DNA of 64,000 bases. Origin: Candidatus Leptovillus affinis (lineage in GTDB: Bacteria > Chloroflexota > Anaerolineae > Promineifilales > Promineifilaceae). Numbering within the stretch: position 1 is the first letter of the stretch; each line of letters begins with the position of its first letter. The notes below the pieces were generated by a model. The model saw nothing but the letters and a program-made list of their open reading frames with translations. It was not told the DNA's origin and made no database searches. This document shows positions 53,589 through 62,907 of this stretch, in pieces. The position numbers and the translations under genes were made by a program. Location: positions 372,001 to 436,000 of the forward strand of contig JADIYP010000005.1 of assembly GCA_016705235.1 (NCBI GenBank), given 5' to 3'.

Positions 53589-53627
53589 TGTCTAGTTACC
53601 AGTCTTTTGTCTATTTTGGAGGGCGTG

Positions 53628-54611
53628 ATGAAAAAAGTACGATGGGGATTGGTTTCTACGGCGAACATCAACAGACGGTTGATTCCGGCTATTCGGGCGT
53701 CTGAGAGGGGGGAGTTAACGGCCGTTGCCAGCCGCTCCTTATCTTCTGCCAAGGCCTATGCAGCCAAATGGCACATCCCCCAAGCCTTTGGCAGCTATGA
53801 AGCCATGCTGAATTCTGACGCGGTAGATGCGGTGTACATCAGCCTGCCCAACCATCTGCACGCGGAATGGACGATTTATGCGCTGGAGCACGGCAAGCAT
53901 GTGTTGTGCGAAAAGCCTTTTGCCCTTTCCCTGGATGAAGTGGATGCAATGATCGCGGCCAGCGAACGCACGGGCAACCGGTTGGCGGAAGCCTTCATGT
54001 ACCGCCATCACCCACAGACAAAACTGGTGAAGGAATGGGTGGTAAACGGCCGTCTCGGCGACATCACCATCCTGCGCGGCGCATTCGACTTTGCCATGTC
54101 CGACCCGGCTACCAACGTGCGCATGAAGCCGGAGTGGGGCGGCGGCAGTTTGTGGGATGTCGGCGTCTACCCGATGAGTTACGCGCAGAACCTGATGGGC
54201 GGCGCGCCGCAGTGGGTATTTGGCGATCAGTGGGTGGGCGCTGCCGGTGTGGACGAAGTATTTGCCGGGCAAATGCACTACGCCAACGGCGTGATGGCCC
54301 AATTTACCTGTGCGTTTCGCACCCCATTCCACACTTATTTTGAGATTGTGGGCACAAACGGCCGTATGGTGATCACACGGCCGTTTGTCGACCCCCAGGA
54401 TGGATCAGTCACGTTTTATCCGGCCAAAGGCGCGCCGAAAACCATCACTGTGCCCGTAAAAGAGCTGTATTTAGGCGAAGTAGAAGATATGAACACGGCC
54501 GTGCTGGACAACGCGCCCAACTTCCTGACCCTCAGCGAAAGCCGCAGCCACGTGCAAACCCTTTTGTCGCTGTATGAATCCGCGCGTATCGGCGCTCCCA
54601 TTTTTCTTTGA
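53628..54611 (+). CDS. Gfo/Idh/MocA-family oxidoreductase
   Basis: 327-aa NAD(P)-dependent dehydrogenase. It has the Rossmann start VRWGLVSTANINRRLIPAI, then YISLPNHLHAEWTIYALEHGKHVLCEKPFAL (the conserved EKP Lys) and a C-terminal domain with GGGSLWDVGVYPM. The substrate is probably a sugar or cyclitol derivative but is not determinable. The start at 53628 has GGAGG seven bases upstream; the frame is open to 53565 through the palindromic repeat. A strong terminator follows at 54635. Confidence 0.88.
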   Translation: MKKVRWGLVSTANINRRLIPAIRASERGELTAVASRSLSSAKAYAAKWHIPQAFGSYEAMLNSDAVDAVYISLPNHLHAEWTIYALEHGKHVLCEKPFALSLDEVDAMIAASERTGNRLAEAFMYRHHPQTKLVKEWVVNGRLGDITILRGAFDFAMSDPATNVRMKPEWGGGSLWDVGVYPMSYAQNLMGGAPQWVFGDQWVGAAGVDEVFAGQMHYANGVMAQFTCAFRTPFHTYFEIVGTNGRMVITRPFVDPQDGSVTFYPAKGAPKTITVPVKELYLGEVEDMNTAVLDNAPNFLTLSESRSHVQTLLSLYESARIGAPIFL

Positions 54612-54634
54612 TTAGGCTGACCGGCACACCATCG

Positions 54635-54658
54635 AAAAACGCGCTTCGGCGCGTTTTT
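54635..54658 (+). terminator. Intrinsic terminator
   Basis: AAAAACGCGC-TTCG-GCGCGTTTTT, a compact tetraloop hairpin with T-tract 23 bp after the oxidoreductase stop. The following 54659-54935 stretch is AT-rich and holds no gene that I can see; the cytochrome promoter should lie there. Confidence 0.92.
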
Positions 54659-54935
54659 GTTTTGCCTGCCGTCATGTTGCTGTGGTTTCGCAGATATTGT
54701 TATAAAAAATTGGGATTTATTTGGATTGTCAATATTCGCTTGTTGTGATGATTTTGTTAAGGTAAAATGAAAATATACGCCGCGAAGTATTGATTTACAC
54801 CAATCCTGAACCATTTAGTACTCACTAGAATTCGTATAGAAAAATCGAATAGTTACCCAAAGGCCAAACTTGCACGACTTTAAGTTTGCCTAATATTTTG
54901 CGTTTGTGCGCGCCAATCGCACAGGAGGTAGGTTT

Positions 54936-56801
54936 ATGAGACGAGGGAGCGAATGGATATTTGGCCTGAGTATTTTTATTTTGCTCATCTGCGTAGAAGC
55001 GATCTTTGCCGGGCCACTGGCTGCTGCGCCTGCAAATACTGCCACGAACACGGCCGTTCACCCACATACCGGTTACTTGACCTCTGTACAAGAGGGATTG
55101 GCAATTGGCGAATGTGAGGTAACGGCCGTTTCGCTGATGGGAGCCTGGGTAGATGCAGGAGCGCCAGACGGCAGCTTCTCCTTTAGCTCCCTGACCGACG
55201 AGCCGTGCGTGGGCGATTTTCAAACCGATGTGCAGCCCTTGTTCACCACCGAAAATGCCTGGTTCGAAGGCTCACAAGCCTGCACCGAATGTCACTTTGA
55301 AAACTCCGCCGATTCGCGGCACGAGATGGACCTTTCCTCTTACGCAGGCATTCTCACCGGCGCAGACGCAATCTCTTCGCCGCCCGGTGTGCCCATCCTC
55401 ATCCCCGGCGACTGGGAAAACTCCGTTTTGCGTTTGCGTATGCGCAACAACCGCATGCCCCCTGGGTGGGAGTTCGACATTGAAGAAACCAACCGTGACG
55501 GCCCCATGCTCTCTATTCATGAAGCCAACGTTTACGCTGTAGACCTGATTGGGGCATGGGTGGATGCCGGCGCGCCTGATGGGGATTTTGCCTGGACAGA
55601 CACCGACGGCGCAGAACAAACAGGCAATTTTGAAGCCGACGTTCTGCCACTGTTTACCGATGAAAACGCCTGGTTCGAAGGCTCGCAAGCCTGCACCGAA
55701 TGTCACTTCGAAGCCTCCGCCGATTCGCGGCACGAGATGGACCTTTCCTCCTATGCAGGCATTCTCACCGGCGCAGATGCCCTTTCTTCGCCGCCCGGCG
55801 TGCCCATCCTCATCCCCGGCGATTGGGAAAATTCCGTTCTGCGCTTGCGCTTGCGCAACAACCGCATGCCGCCTGGGTGGGAATTTGACATTGAAGAAAC
55901 CAACCGCGACGGCCCAACGATCAAAGTCGGAAAGTTGGACAATGGAGACACGGCGTCCGCAGCCGAAGGCAGTGTCTTGAACGGCGACTGCAGCGTGTAC
56001 GCAGTTCCCCTTTTGGCAGCCTGGGTTGATGCCGGCGCGCCGGAAACCGACCCCTTCCCGTTTAGCGCCGAAGATGGGACGTCTTGCAGCGGCGTCTTTG
56101 AGACGGACATTCTGCCCTTCTTTGTGACCGAAGATGCCTGGTTCCCTGGCTCGCAGGCATGCACGGAATGCCATTTTGAAAATTCACCCGATTCCCGGCA
56201 TGAGATGGATTTGTCGACTTATGCCGGTATTTTGGCTGGGGCGGATGTTGTGTCCGCGCCGCCCGGCGTGCCGATTATTGTCGCTGGCGACTGGGGAAAT
56301 TCGGTGCTGCGCGCCCGCTTGCGTAACAATCGGATGCCGCCGGGTTGGGAATTTGATATTGAAGAAACCAACCGCGACGGCCCACTGTTGACTGTGGATG
56401 GCGGCGAGGTGTATGCGGTGAACCTGGTTGCTGCCTGGGTGGAGGCTGGTTCCCCAGACGGAGACTTTGCCTGGACGGCAGAAGATGGTTCGAGCCACAC
56501 AGGAACCTATGCTGATGAAATTCAGCCGCTTTTCACCGAGGAAAATGTGTGGTTTGAAGGTTCGCAAGCGTGTACGGAATGTCACTTTGAGAACTCTGCC
56601 GATTCGCGGCACGAAATGGATTTTTCATCCTACGCCGGCGTGATGCTTGGCGCGGATGTAATCCGTCGCCGCCTGGTGTGCCGGTGGTTGTGCCGGGTGA
56701 CTGGGACAATTCGGTGCTGCGCCATCGGCTGCGGGATAATCGGATGCCACCTGGGTGGGAGTTTGACATCGAAGAAACCAATCGTGACGGCCCGTTGGTA
56801 A
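54936..56801 (+). CDS. Tandem-repeat multihaem cytochrome c, N-terminal part (four c-type domains)
   Basis: Exported protein with a signal peptide (WIFGLSIFILLICVEAIFA) and four tandem repeats of about 130-140 residues. Each repeat has WVDAGAPDG, then FEGSQACTECHFENSADSRHEMD (CxxCH haem site), SSPPGVPILIPGDW and NNRMPPGWEFDIEETNRDGP (probable Met axial ligand). Haem motifs fall at about 55284, 55701, 56160 and 56571. AGGAGGT precedes the ATG at 54936. Within repeat 4 the frame is lost near 56662 (one T missing before CGTCGCCGCC) and the true frame runs on to about 56815. The first two repeats are nearly identical in DNA. Confidence 0.8.
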   Translation: MRRGSEWIFGLSIFILLICVEAIFAGPLAAAPANTATNTAVHPHTGYLTSVQEGLAIGECEVTAVSLMGAWVDAGAPDGSFSFSSLTDEPCVGDFQTDVQPLFTTENAWFEGSQACTECHFENSADSRHEMDLSSYAGILTGADAISSPPGVPILIPGDWENSVLRLRMRNNRMPPGWEFDIEETNRDGPMLSIHEANVYAVDLIGAWVDAGAPDGDFAWTDTDGAEQTGNFEADVLPLFTDENAWFEGSQACTECHFEASADSRHEMDLSSYAGILTGADALSSPPGVPILIPGDWENSVLRLRLRNNRMPPGWEFDIEETNRDGPTIKVGKLDNGDTASAAEGSVLNGDCSVYAVPLLAAWVDAGAPETDPFPFSAEDGTSCSGVFETDILPFFVTEDAWFPGSQACTECHFENSPDSRHEMDLSTYAGILAGADVVSAPPGVPIIVAGDWGNSVLRARLRNNRMPPGWEFDIEETNRDGPLLTVDGGEVYAVNLVAAWVEAGSPDGDFAWTAEDGSSHTGTYADEIQPLFTEENVWFEGSQACTECHFENSADSRHEMDFSSYAGVMLGADVIRRRLVCRWLCRVTGTIRCCAIGCGIIGCHLGGSLTSKKPIVTARW

Positions 56802-56814
56802 TGGCCGGAACGAT

Positions 56815-57188
56815 GGGAGGCTACGGCCGTTGCGCCGCCAGAAAAATCGGCAGAAGTCTTGTCGGTGATGGAAGCCATGCCTGAACCGCAACCGCCGGTT
56901 CTCCCCGAAGGGCGCACGGTGGAAATTGTTACCAAGCCGATCATGGAGCCGGTGCTCCTGGGCAGCCTGGGCGTGCTGACGGTTCTGTTTGGCTTTGTCA
57001 TGATCCTGTTTGTGATTTTTGCCTGGCGGAAAAAAGATGACGAGAAGATGTTGCAAACGGCCGTATTGCCCTTGTTCATCTTCACGTTCCTGGCGGTTGG
57101 TACAAGCGGTTTCTCGCTTTACGCCATTGCCAGCGGCGCGTTTTCTAAAACGATCACCATTCACAAGGGAAGTTCCTTTTGTGGTTGA
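56815..57188 (+). CDS. Multihaem cytochrome c, central membrane part (frameshifted continuation)
   Basis: After another shift at GGG near 56815 the frame reads ATAVAPPEKSAEVLSVMEAM, a Pro/Glu-rich linker, then two membrane helices (LLGSLGVLTVLFGFVMILFV and LPLFIFTFLAVGTSGFSLYA) separated by a short charged loop (AWRKKDDEKML). It stops early at 57188, but the frame beginning about 57176 continues with REVPFVVEVAPRI. Probably not a gene of its own but the membrane anchor joining the periplasmic haem domains on both sides. Confidence 0.65.
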
Positions 57189-57912
57189 AGTTGCGCCGCG
57201 AATTTCTGCCGAAAGCGCCGCGCGCCTGGAAGAATGGCAAGCCAAATTGCCGGAAGCGTATGCCGCTTTGGAAAATCCTTATACTGGCGATCAGACGGCC
57301 GTGGCCGCCGGCAAGGTGGTCTATCTGGAAAACGACTGCCAGCAGTGTCATGGATTTGAGTTAGATGGTCAGGGCGATTTCAGCGCCGGGTTGCAGCCTA
57401 AACCCGTCAATTTAACCGACCCGGCTTTGATGAACCTACCCTTTATGACCGATGCATACCTGTTCTGGCGCGTTAGCGAAGGCGGGGCGCAGCCGCCGTT
57501 CTATTCGGCGATGCCTGCGTGGCGGCATATGCTCACCGACGCCGAACGCTGGCAAGTGGTGACCTACATTCGCAGCCAAACCGCTGCCGGCGAAGCCGAT
57601 GAGAGCGTGCAAGCAGCGGTAGCCATCATCGAGCAGGCGGGATGTTTTGCTTGCCACCGCAGCGAGGCATTGGGGCGAGGCGGTAAGATTGGCCCGGGTT
57701 GGGATTCTTTGCCAGAGGAAGCGGCTTCTCGCGTAGCTGGATTGTCGGCCGAAGAGTACATCTATCAGTCGATTGTCGATCCACAGGCGTTTACGGTTCC
57801 TGGATTTGAGGATCAGGCGTTGACGATGCCCGCTGACTTGGGGACACGATTGTCGACGGATGAGATTAACATCCTGGTGAATTTCATTTTGCAAACCGAC
57901 GACGCTGAGTAA
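57176..57912 (+). CDS. Multihaem cytochrome c, C-terminal dihaem part
   Basis: About 245 residues with two more c-type haem motifs: LENDCQQCHGFELDGQGDF (about 57340) in a normal class I cytochrome domain (Met in YSAMPAW), and EQAGCFACHRSEALGRGGKIGP (about 57645) in a second domain ending TRLSTDEINILVNFIL. If joined to the preceding segments the protein would be a six-haem, two-helix membrane cytochrome of about 990 aa. As a separate gene it would lack an export signal, which favours fusion. Confidence 0.72.
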
Positions 57913-57914
57913 CC

Positions 57915-59111
57915 GTGATTCGATTGCTGGGTAGCGCCCCTCTCCAGTCTGATAAAGTTTTGGGCTGGAGGGAGCGTTTTCTTTTGTTGCTGCTGATCTT
58001 GATGGGCTGTGGTCCAACAGAAACGGCCGTTTTCCCTCTTCACCCTCTGCTCTACCTACACCAGACCTGACATTAACCGCGCCACAATTGCAGTGGCAAA
58101 CGGCCGTGCTAGACGGCCTGACATCGCCCCCAGTTTTGGCGGGGGGAAAGGTGGTAGTGGCGACGGATACGGCCGTTATCGCCTATGCGCCGGATACTGG
58201 CCAGGAATTGTGGCGCATATCCCCTGATGGCGGCGTCTGGTCGCGCTCTCTGGCGGCTGATGACCGCGCTGTTTTTGTCGGCACGCCCGGCGGCGTGCTT
58301 GCTTTGGGCCTGACCGACGGCCAGACGATTTGGCGGCAGCCATTGGAGGGTGAGTTGATTTGGCCGCCGTTGGCTGCTGATGGCCATCTTTATGTGGCGA
58401 CGGCGTTTGTGGGTCCGGGTCTACCGCCGCAAGCAGATGGCAAGTCCTGGGTATATGCCCTGGAGGCCACATCGGGCCGGGTCGAATGGTCGGCCAAAAC
58501 GGCCGCCTACGCCCTCATTACACCGGCTGTCAACCAGGAATTGCTGATTGTTGGCGGCAGTTGGTTGAGCGAAGAAGCGGTGGCGGAGGGGGGACATTTG
58601 CGGCTGCACGCCACAATAAACAAACGGGACTGCTCGTCTGGTCGGCTGACCGAGAAGATGGTTTCCTGAAGTCGCTCGCCGCCGATGATGCCCGCCTCTA
58701 TTTCCTGGCGTATACCGACATGGTGTACGCTCTGGATGCTGCTGCCGGGTCGGAAGCATGGCGTTATCCCACAGAAAACTGGTCGCCGGGATTTCGCTTG
58801 TATGAGGGAGAGCTTTATTTTGGCAGCGATAATGCCTTTGTGCATGCCGTGGATGGGCAGAGTGGCACGGCCGTTTGGCGGGCGCAGTTAGAAGGTATTT
58901 TTTAATGCCCCGCGTTCAACCCCACGGTTGCAGGAAAAGCGTTGTATTTTCAGGGAATGATAATCGTTTGTACTGCTTGACGCGGGAGACCGGAGAGGTT
59001 TGTTGGCAAACGGAGCCACAAGCACGTTCCCGTGTGCCGTTGGTGGTGGGAGACGGCCGTTTATTCCTTCTAGGGCAGGATGGGGTTCTTTACACCTTCG
59101 CTGCCCCGTAG
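57915..59111 (+). CDS. PQQ-like beta-propeller lipoprotein (multiple frameshifts)
   Basis: It begins GTG at 57915, 3 bp after the cytochrome stop. It has a lipoprotein signal (RFLLLLLILMGCG; lipobox Cys). The frame shifts at a TTTTCCC run (about 58031). It then reads beta-propeller blades: VVVATDTAVIAYAPDTGQELW, AVFVGTPGGVLALGLTDGQTIW, YVATAFVG... (about 58088-58610). A shift follows near 58610, then YFLAYTDMVYALDAAAGSEAW and YFGSDNAFVHAVDGQSGTAVW to 58905. After a shift it ends DNRLYCLTRETGEVCW and LFLLGQDGVLYTFAAP at 59111. About six PQQ-type blades. Probably a membrane-tethered partner of the cytochrome. Confidence 0.68.
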
Positions 59112-59494
59112 TGGCTGAAAACGCCTCCCTGCGCCTCCCCCAGAGCATTAAACCGCCTCAGATTACCCCACATCAATGATTTTGGGGGTCTTTCGGATTT
59201 CCGTGGGGACTGGCGTGACGCATGAAGACTCTCTGGTCATGTTTCATGCATCATGCGTCTTTGAACATCAACTCCCTGAATCCCTAAAGAGCCTGATTTT
59301 GTAGCAAATAATATCTATTTCTTTCATTGCGAAAGTGATGTATGCTGTTTTCAACGACTGGGCAAGTGGTTCTGTGAAGAGAAGCCGCATACAACAAGAT
59401 AAACCTGATAAGACACATCCTTTGCCCCGTTTGCGGTGGAATTCCAGAGAGTGTTATGGGTGCATTATCAATCTAGCAAGCATTCTGAGGAAAG
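59112..59494. other. Intergenic region without recognisable gene
   Basis: 383 bp. A short hairpin-like stretch (GACGCATGAAGACT and CATGCATCATGCGTC, 59216-59260) is the only structure. The remainder is AT-richer (from about 59300) and should contain the promoter of the small membrane protein at 59495. Confidence 0.5.
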
Positions 59495-59734
59495 ATGATG
59501 ATTAACAAGAGTAAATTTCAGGCAGCGATTATTGGCGGGTTTGTTTGGTTGTTTGTCATTGGGTTGGCAACGGCCGTGGCTGCGCCAAATGAGGTAGTTG
59601 CCCAATCAACCCCGTTAGGACAATGGCTAGCTGGTGGCCTGACAGGCCGCTTTGTCTTGGGAAGTGTCGTGCTTGTGGTGGTGCTGCTCGTTCTGGGGTC
59701 GGTCATCCTGCGCCGGCATTCCAAGCATGAATAG
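59495..59734 (+). CDS. Small two-helix membrane protein
   Basis: 79 aa: MNKSKF-like basic start, helix 1 (AAIIGGFVWLFVIGLATAVAA), a short polar external loop, helix 2 (FVLGSVVLVVVLLVLGSVIL) and a basic tail RRHSKHE. GAGGAAAG precedes the ATG at 59495. No family recognised. Its position beside cytochrome and copper genes suggests a small subunit, but that is speculation. Confidence 0.6.
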   Translation: MMINKSKFQAAIIGGFVWLFVIGLATAVAAPNEVVAQSTPLGQWLAGGLTGRFVLGSVVLVVVLLVLGSVILRRHSKHE

Positions 59735-59855
59735 ACCAGGGCGTTCCCTCCCGCCAGGCGGCGAATGCCAGGTAACTGCTCGGTTTTGCGGCGATTAGGT
59801 CATCTGCGCCGCCACACCAGATTGGCTCGTGTTCGTTCTGCGGTTATTGTGTGCT

Positions 59856-60359
59856 TTAAACCATTTGTCGGCGTGAGACAGAAGCTATTTTTTCGACTTT
59901 TCGTTTGTATAGTTTCCAGATCAGGGCGATGATGGCCACCAGTATCCAGCCACCGGTTGCCATCGCTGTCAGGATCGGCTGCAGGGGGCGATTAGAAATG
60001 ATGGTTGGTTTTGCCGCTAAAGAGGGCGGCACAAACCAGGCAAAAGTGGAAACAGCATCTTCCACTCCTTTGCGACGAACGACAACCTCAATTGACCAAT
60101 TACCGGGCAAACTAAGGTAGCTGCCGTCTAATTGATATTGAGTCTCATCAATCGTTTGCGCGTCTGCGGACAATGTGCCAATGTTTTCATCCAAGTAGGT
60201 AAACCGAACAATGACCCGCATGATTTCGGCAGAACCAGACAATGTGGTTTCGGCCGTCTCAATGAGAAAGGTATTTTTTCCGGGAATGTTGGGTTTGGCG
60301 CTGAAAGAGATGGTGATATCGTCGGCTGATTGGGTGATGGGGTTGATGATCTCTTTCAT
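59856..60359 (-). CDS. CopC-CopD-type protein, C-terminal YtkA/FixH-like domain (frameshifted continuation)
   Basis: 167 aa. It begins with a beta-sandwich (ITISFSAKPNIPGKNTFLIE, then YQLDGSYLSLPGNWSIEVVVRRKG), the YtkA/FixH-like module that often follows CopD in Gram-positive and Chloroflexota copper proteins, then a C-terminal helix (MATGGWILVAIIALIWKLY). It starts at the point where the CopD frame (60466-61143) breaks, so it is most likely the end of one CopC-CopD-YtkA polypeptide. Confidence 0.6.
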   Translation of the reverse strand: MKEIINPITQSADDITISFSAKPNIPGKNTFLIETAETTLSGSAEIMRVIVRFTYLDENIGTLSADAQTIDETQYQLDGSYLSLPGNWSIEVVVRRKGVEDAVSTFAWFVPPSLAAKPTIISNRPLQPILTAMATGGWILVAIIALIWKLYKRKVEKIASVSRRQMV

Positions 60360-60465
60360 GGGGTAGGGGCGTATTCCGGGCCAATGGGGTGCGGCAGTGC
60401 GGTAAGGATGGCTACAAACCCTAAAATGAAGATGCCCACGCCAATTTGCGCAAAGAAAAGTTGCG

Positions 60466-61143
60466 TTACGTGGTTAAAAGAGACCGGGGTCCAGCCGTCT
60501 GGGCGACGCAGCAGCCGGGCAATGGGGCGGCGAGGCCGGGGTGGAGCATGGCGGCATTGAACAGTCCAAATAAGCCCATGAGCAGCGTGAGGGTGACTTT
60601 GCTGAGAAGCGTTTGACCGTAAAATGTGGTGATGAGGGCGTCGAAGGTAGCGATGTAATCCCCGGCGCTGTAGAGGCCGGTGAGTATCAGCGCTACAATG
60701 CTGAAGGTTGCTATGCTGCTAAATGGGCGCCAGCCGACAGAATAATTGGTTTGTATTGTTCTGGCTGCTGGCGAAATAGTGGGAATAGGCCAAGAAGTAG
60801 GACAATGAGACCGCCAATCCACATGCCCAGGGCTATGATGTGAATCATGTCGGCCAGGATCAGCAAGATGGTGTGTTCGGCGATGGCTGCGGCGTGGCTG
60901 ATGAGCGCTTGCATTAAGATAACGCCGAGGACCGTTGTGGTCGTAGGTACGGCCATCCAGAGCTTTTCGATCTGGCTGGTGGTGCGCTGCAGAGGTGATC
61001 CAGAGGGCTAGCATGGCGATGTAGAAAGCTTGTCGGCCGAGCCATAGGTATCCCCAGCGGAATTGGGTAAGGAATTGCCAGGCGGTTTTGGATAGAGAGG
61101 CGTTTTCAGGGAGATTGCTTTGTAATTGCAGGAGTTGTTGCAA
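60466..61143 (-). CDS. CopD-like copper membrane protein segment (frameshifted)
   Basis: CopD-like helices are split over two frames. 61143 to about 61000 reads LSKTAWQFLTQFRWGYLWLGRQ and AFYIAMLALWIT. The overlapping frame 60956-60711 gives LISHAAAIAEHTILLILADMIHIIALGMWIGGLIVLLLG (His residues in the membrane, as in CopD). About 60720-60500 returns with STIATFSIVALILTGL-like IATFSIVALILTGLYSAGDYI and TLLSKVTLTLLMGLFG. At least two indels separate these pieces, and none is a gene alone. Confidence 0.65.
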   Translation of the reverse strand: MQQLLQLQSNLPENASLSKTAWQFLTQFRWGYLWLGRQAFYIAMLALWITSAAHHQPDRKALDGRTYDHNGPRRYLNASAHQPRRSHRRTHHLADPGRHDSHHSPGHVDWRSHCPTSWPIPTISPAARTIQTNYSVGWRPFSSIATFSIVALILTGLYSAGDYIATFDALITTFYGQTLLSKVTLTLLMGLFGLFNAAMLHPGLAAPLPGCCVAQTAGPRSLLTT

Positions 61144-61787
61144 AAGAAAGCCGAAGCCGATGAGGAAGGCCAGGGTGGTGAACTGTATGGCCCAACGGAC
61201 GATGTTTGTTTGGGCTTGTTCGATGGCTGGGGCGACGGCTGGGTTGTCGATGGGTGAGCCAAGGACCAGGTAGAGGATGGTGATGGCGCCGATGATAATT
61301 GATAGGAGAGGTAATTGATCCAGCGCAGGGTAGATTCTAGCCAGGGAACGGCCGTTTCTGTTTTAGCGCGGGGAACGGCCGTTAAGTCCACATTTCCCCC
61401 AACACCAAAAACTATGAATCCCTCGCTGTCGTGCCCATCAATGGCCGACAGGACATGCCAGCCAACAGTGTAAGCGCCATTCTCCAGCGCTGGTAGTGTC
61501 AGGATAACGAGTTTTCGGTCGATATCGTCCCGGCGGATGGTTTCCAGGGGGATGGTTTGTCCGTTGGCATCGAGTATCTGGAAAGTGCTGTAGTCCATGT
61601 CGATGTCTTCTGTGAACCACATTTTAACAGCGCGTGGCGCTTCCGATAGAATGGCGTTATCCGGCGGATCGCTGCGAATCAGGTCTGTGTGGGCGGAGGC
61701 ATGGTTAAAGAATGCGGCCACGCTTAGCGTGACCAAGAGGATGGATAGTAGAAGTTGCCGCTGAAATTTACTTGTCATAAAAATCAA
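61008..61787 (-). CDS. CopC domain of CopC-CopD copper protein (frameshifted)
   Basis: Signal peptide (RQLLLSILLVTLSVAAFF), then a CopC beta-sandwich: HASAHTDLIRSDPPDNAIL (the N-terminal His of copper site 1), VKMWFTEDIDMDYSTFQI, GAYTVGWHVLSAIDGHDSEG with the second His pair. After residue ~150 (WINYLSYQ) the frame is wrong: the remaining ~100 codons to 61008 are low-complexity. The next frame carries on with CopD helices. The whole original gene would span 59856-61787 (about 640 aa), exporting or importing copper across the membrane. Confidence 0.75.
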   Translation of the reverse strand: MIFMTSKFQRQLLLSILLVTLSVAAFFNHASAHTDLIRSDPPDNAILSEAPRAVKMWFTEDIDMDYSTFQILDANGQTIPLETIRRDDIDRKLVILTLPALENGAYTVGWHVLSAIDGHDSEGFIVFGVGGNVDLTAVPRAKTETAVPWLESTLRWINYLSYQLSSAPSPSSTWSLAHPSTTQPSPQPSNKPKQTSSVGPYSSPPWPSSSASAFFCNNSCNYKAISLKTPLYPKPPGNSLPNSAGDTYGSADKLSTSPC

Positions 61788-61939
61788 GCTAAATAATGTT
61801 GGGTTTTATCACTTGTTGCTCCCAATCATAAGTATAACCAATTGTTTGCGCCAAAAAATTGATATTTCTTGGTGTTTGTTGGTTGAAATTGTGACAATGA
61901 ATCAGGGCGCATAGTTTTTTAGGTGGCACGGCCGTTCTT

Positions 61940-62740
61940 CTATGGCACCAATCGATACCCAGTGCCACGAACTGTAATGATGTAGTTGGGGTTTCGCGTG
62001 TCATCCTCAATCGTTTTTCGCAGCTCATGGATACGCCATCGGGCCACCTCTTTGGCTTCGATAGGCGACGTTTCATACCCTTGAGCTTCCAGGACAAGCT
62101 TTTGATACGGAATTGTTTCCGGTGAATGGCGCAGCAGCGTAGCGAGATAGTCGAATCCCGTAGGAGTTAGAAACAGGGGTGTCTGGTTAACAACCGCGCT
62201 GCGAGTCTGAAGATCGAGAATGAATACGCCTTTTTGTATGAAGCGGGAATTATCTAACTGCGGCTGAGGTGTAGTTTTCTCTGAAGGGGCGGCCGGTTTG
62301 CCTTCAATTTCGTTCAATTCAAGGAGTAATCGCTGCATTTCATTCATAATCTCTCGGCGGCGGTTATTCTCCTGCTGGGCCAAAATTTGTTTTACCCGGG
62401 CCAGTATTTGCGGCGGATCGATTGGTTTGAGCAGGTAATCGTTTGCTCCGCGTCGTACCGCTTCAATGGCGGATTCCAGACTGGCAAAGGCGGTTAACAG
62501 CAAGATAGGCACGTCATTGTTCATCTGCCGAATTTCAGTCAGCAGCGTTAAACCGCTTTTTTTGGGCATTTTGATGTCCAGGAAAATGAGATCGTATGTA
62601 TGATGCTGTAGATCGGCATAAGCTTGTTCGGCATCGGCGGCTGTATTCACGGTGTAGCCCTGTCTTTGTAGTATCATGCTGAGGGATTTACGGAGGTTTG
62701 GTTCATCGTCAACGATTAAAATGCTTTGGCTGTCTGTCAT
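61940..62740 (-). CDS. Two-component response regulator, OmpR-like
   Basis: 266 aa. An N-terminal receiver domain (ILIVDDEPNLRKSL, phosphoacceptor Asp in LIFLDIKMPKKSG about residue 55, LLTAFAS Thr, and LLKPID Lys) is followed by a helical linker and a winged-helix DNA-binding domain (LTPTGFDYLATLLRHSPETI, RIHELRKTIEDD, YIITVRGTGYRLVP). CAGGAG is at the right distance for the second ATG (62740). Partner of the kinase encoded just upstream (62908-64000), with a hairpin in the gap. Its targets may include the cop or cytochrome genes. Confidence 0.9.
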   Translation of the reverse strand: MTDSQSILIVDDEPNLRKSLSMILQRQGYTVNTAADAEQAYADLQHHTYDLIFLDIKMPKKSGLTLLTEIRQMNNDVPILLLTAFASLESAIEAVRRGANDYLLKPIDPPQILARVKQILAQQENNRRREIMNEMQRLLLELNEIEGKPAAPSEKTTPQPQLDNSRFIQKGVFILDLQTRSAVVNQTPLFLTPTGFDYLATLLRHSPETIPYQKLVLEAQGYETSPIEAKEVARWRIHELRKTIEDDTRNPNYIITVRGTGYRLVP

Positions 62741-62848
62741 CATGAACTCCTGTTGGCTAAGTGATTGTACAGTTGTAGGAATGTTATCTGCGCAAATGGT
62801 ATCTTCTCAATATTTCGGGGTGTCGTCGTGCAGAATGGCATTCCGCAC

Positions 62849-62869
62849 GGTCGGATTAACAATCCGACC
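62849..62869. terminator. Hairpin between kinase and response regulator genes
   Basis: GGTCGGATT-AAC-AATCCGACC, a perfect 9-bp stem. There is no clear T-tract on the minus strand; it could be a partial terminator or mRNA processing site. Confidence 0.55.
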
Positions 62870-62907
62870 TACAAATCCCAACTTTTGGAGAAGATTCCGC
62901 AAATGTT

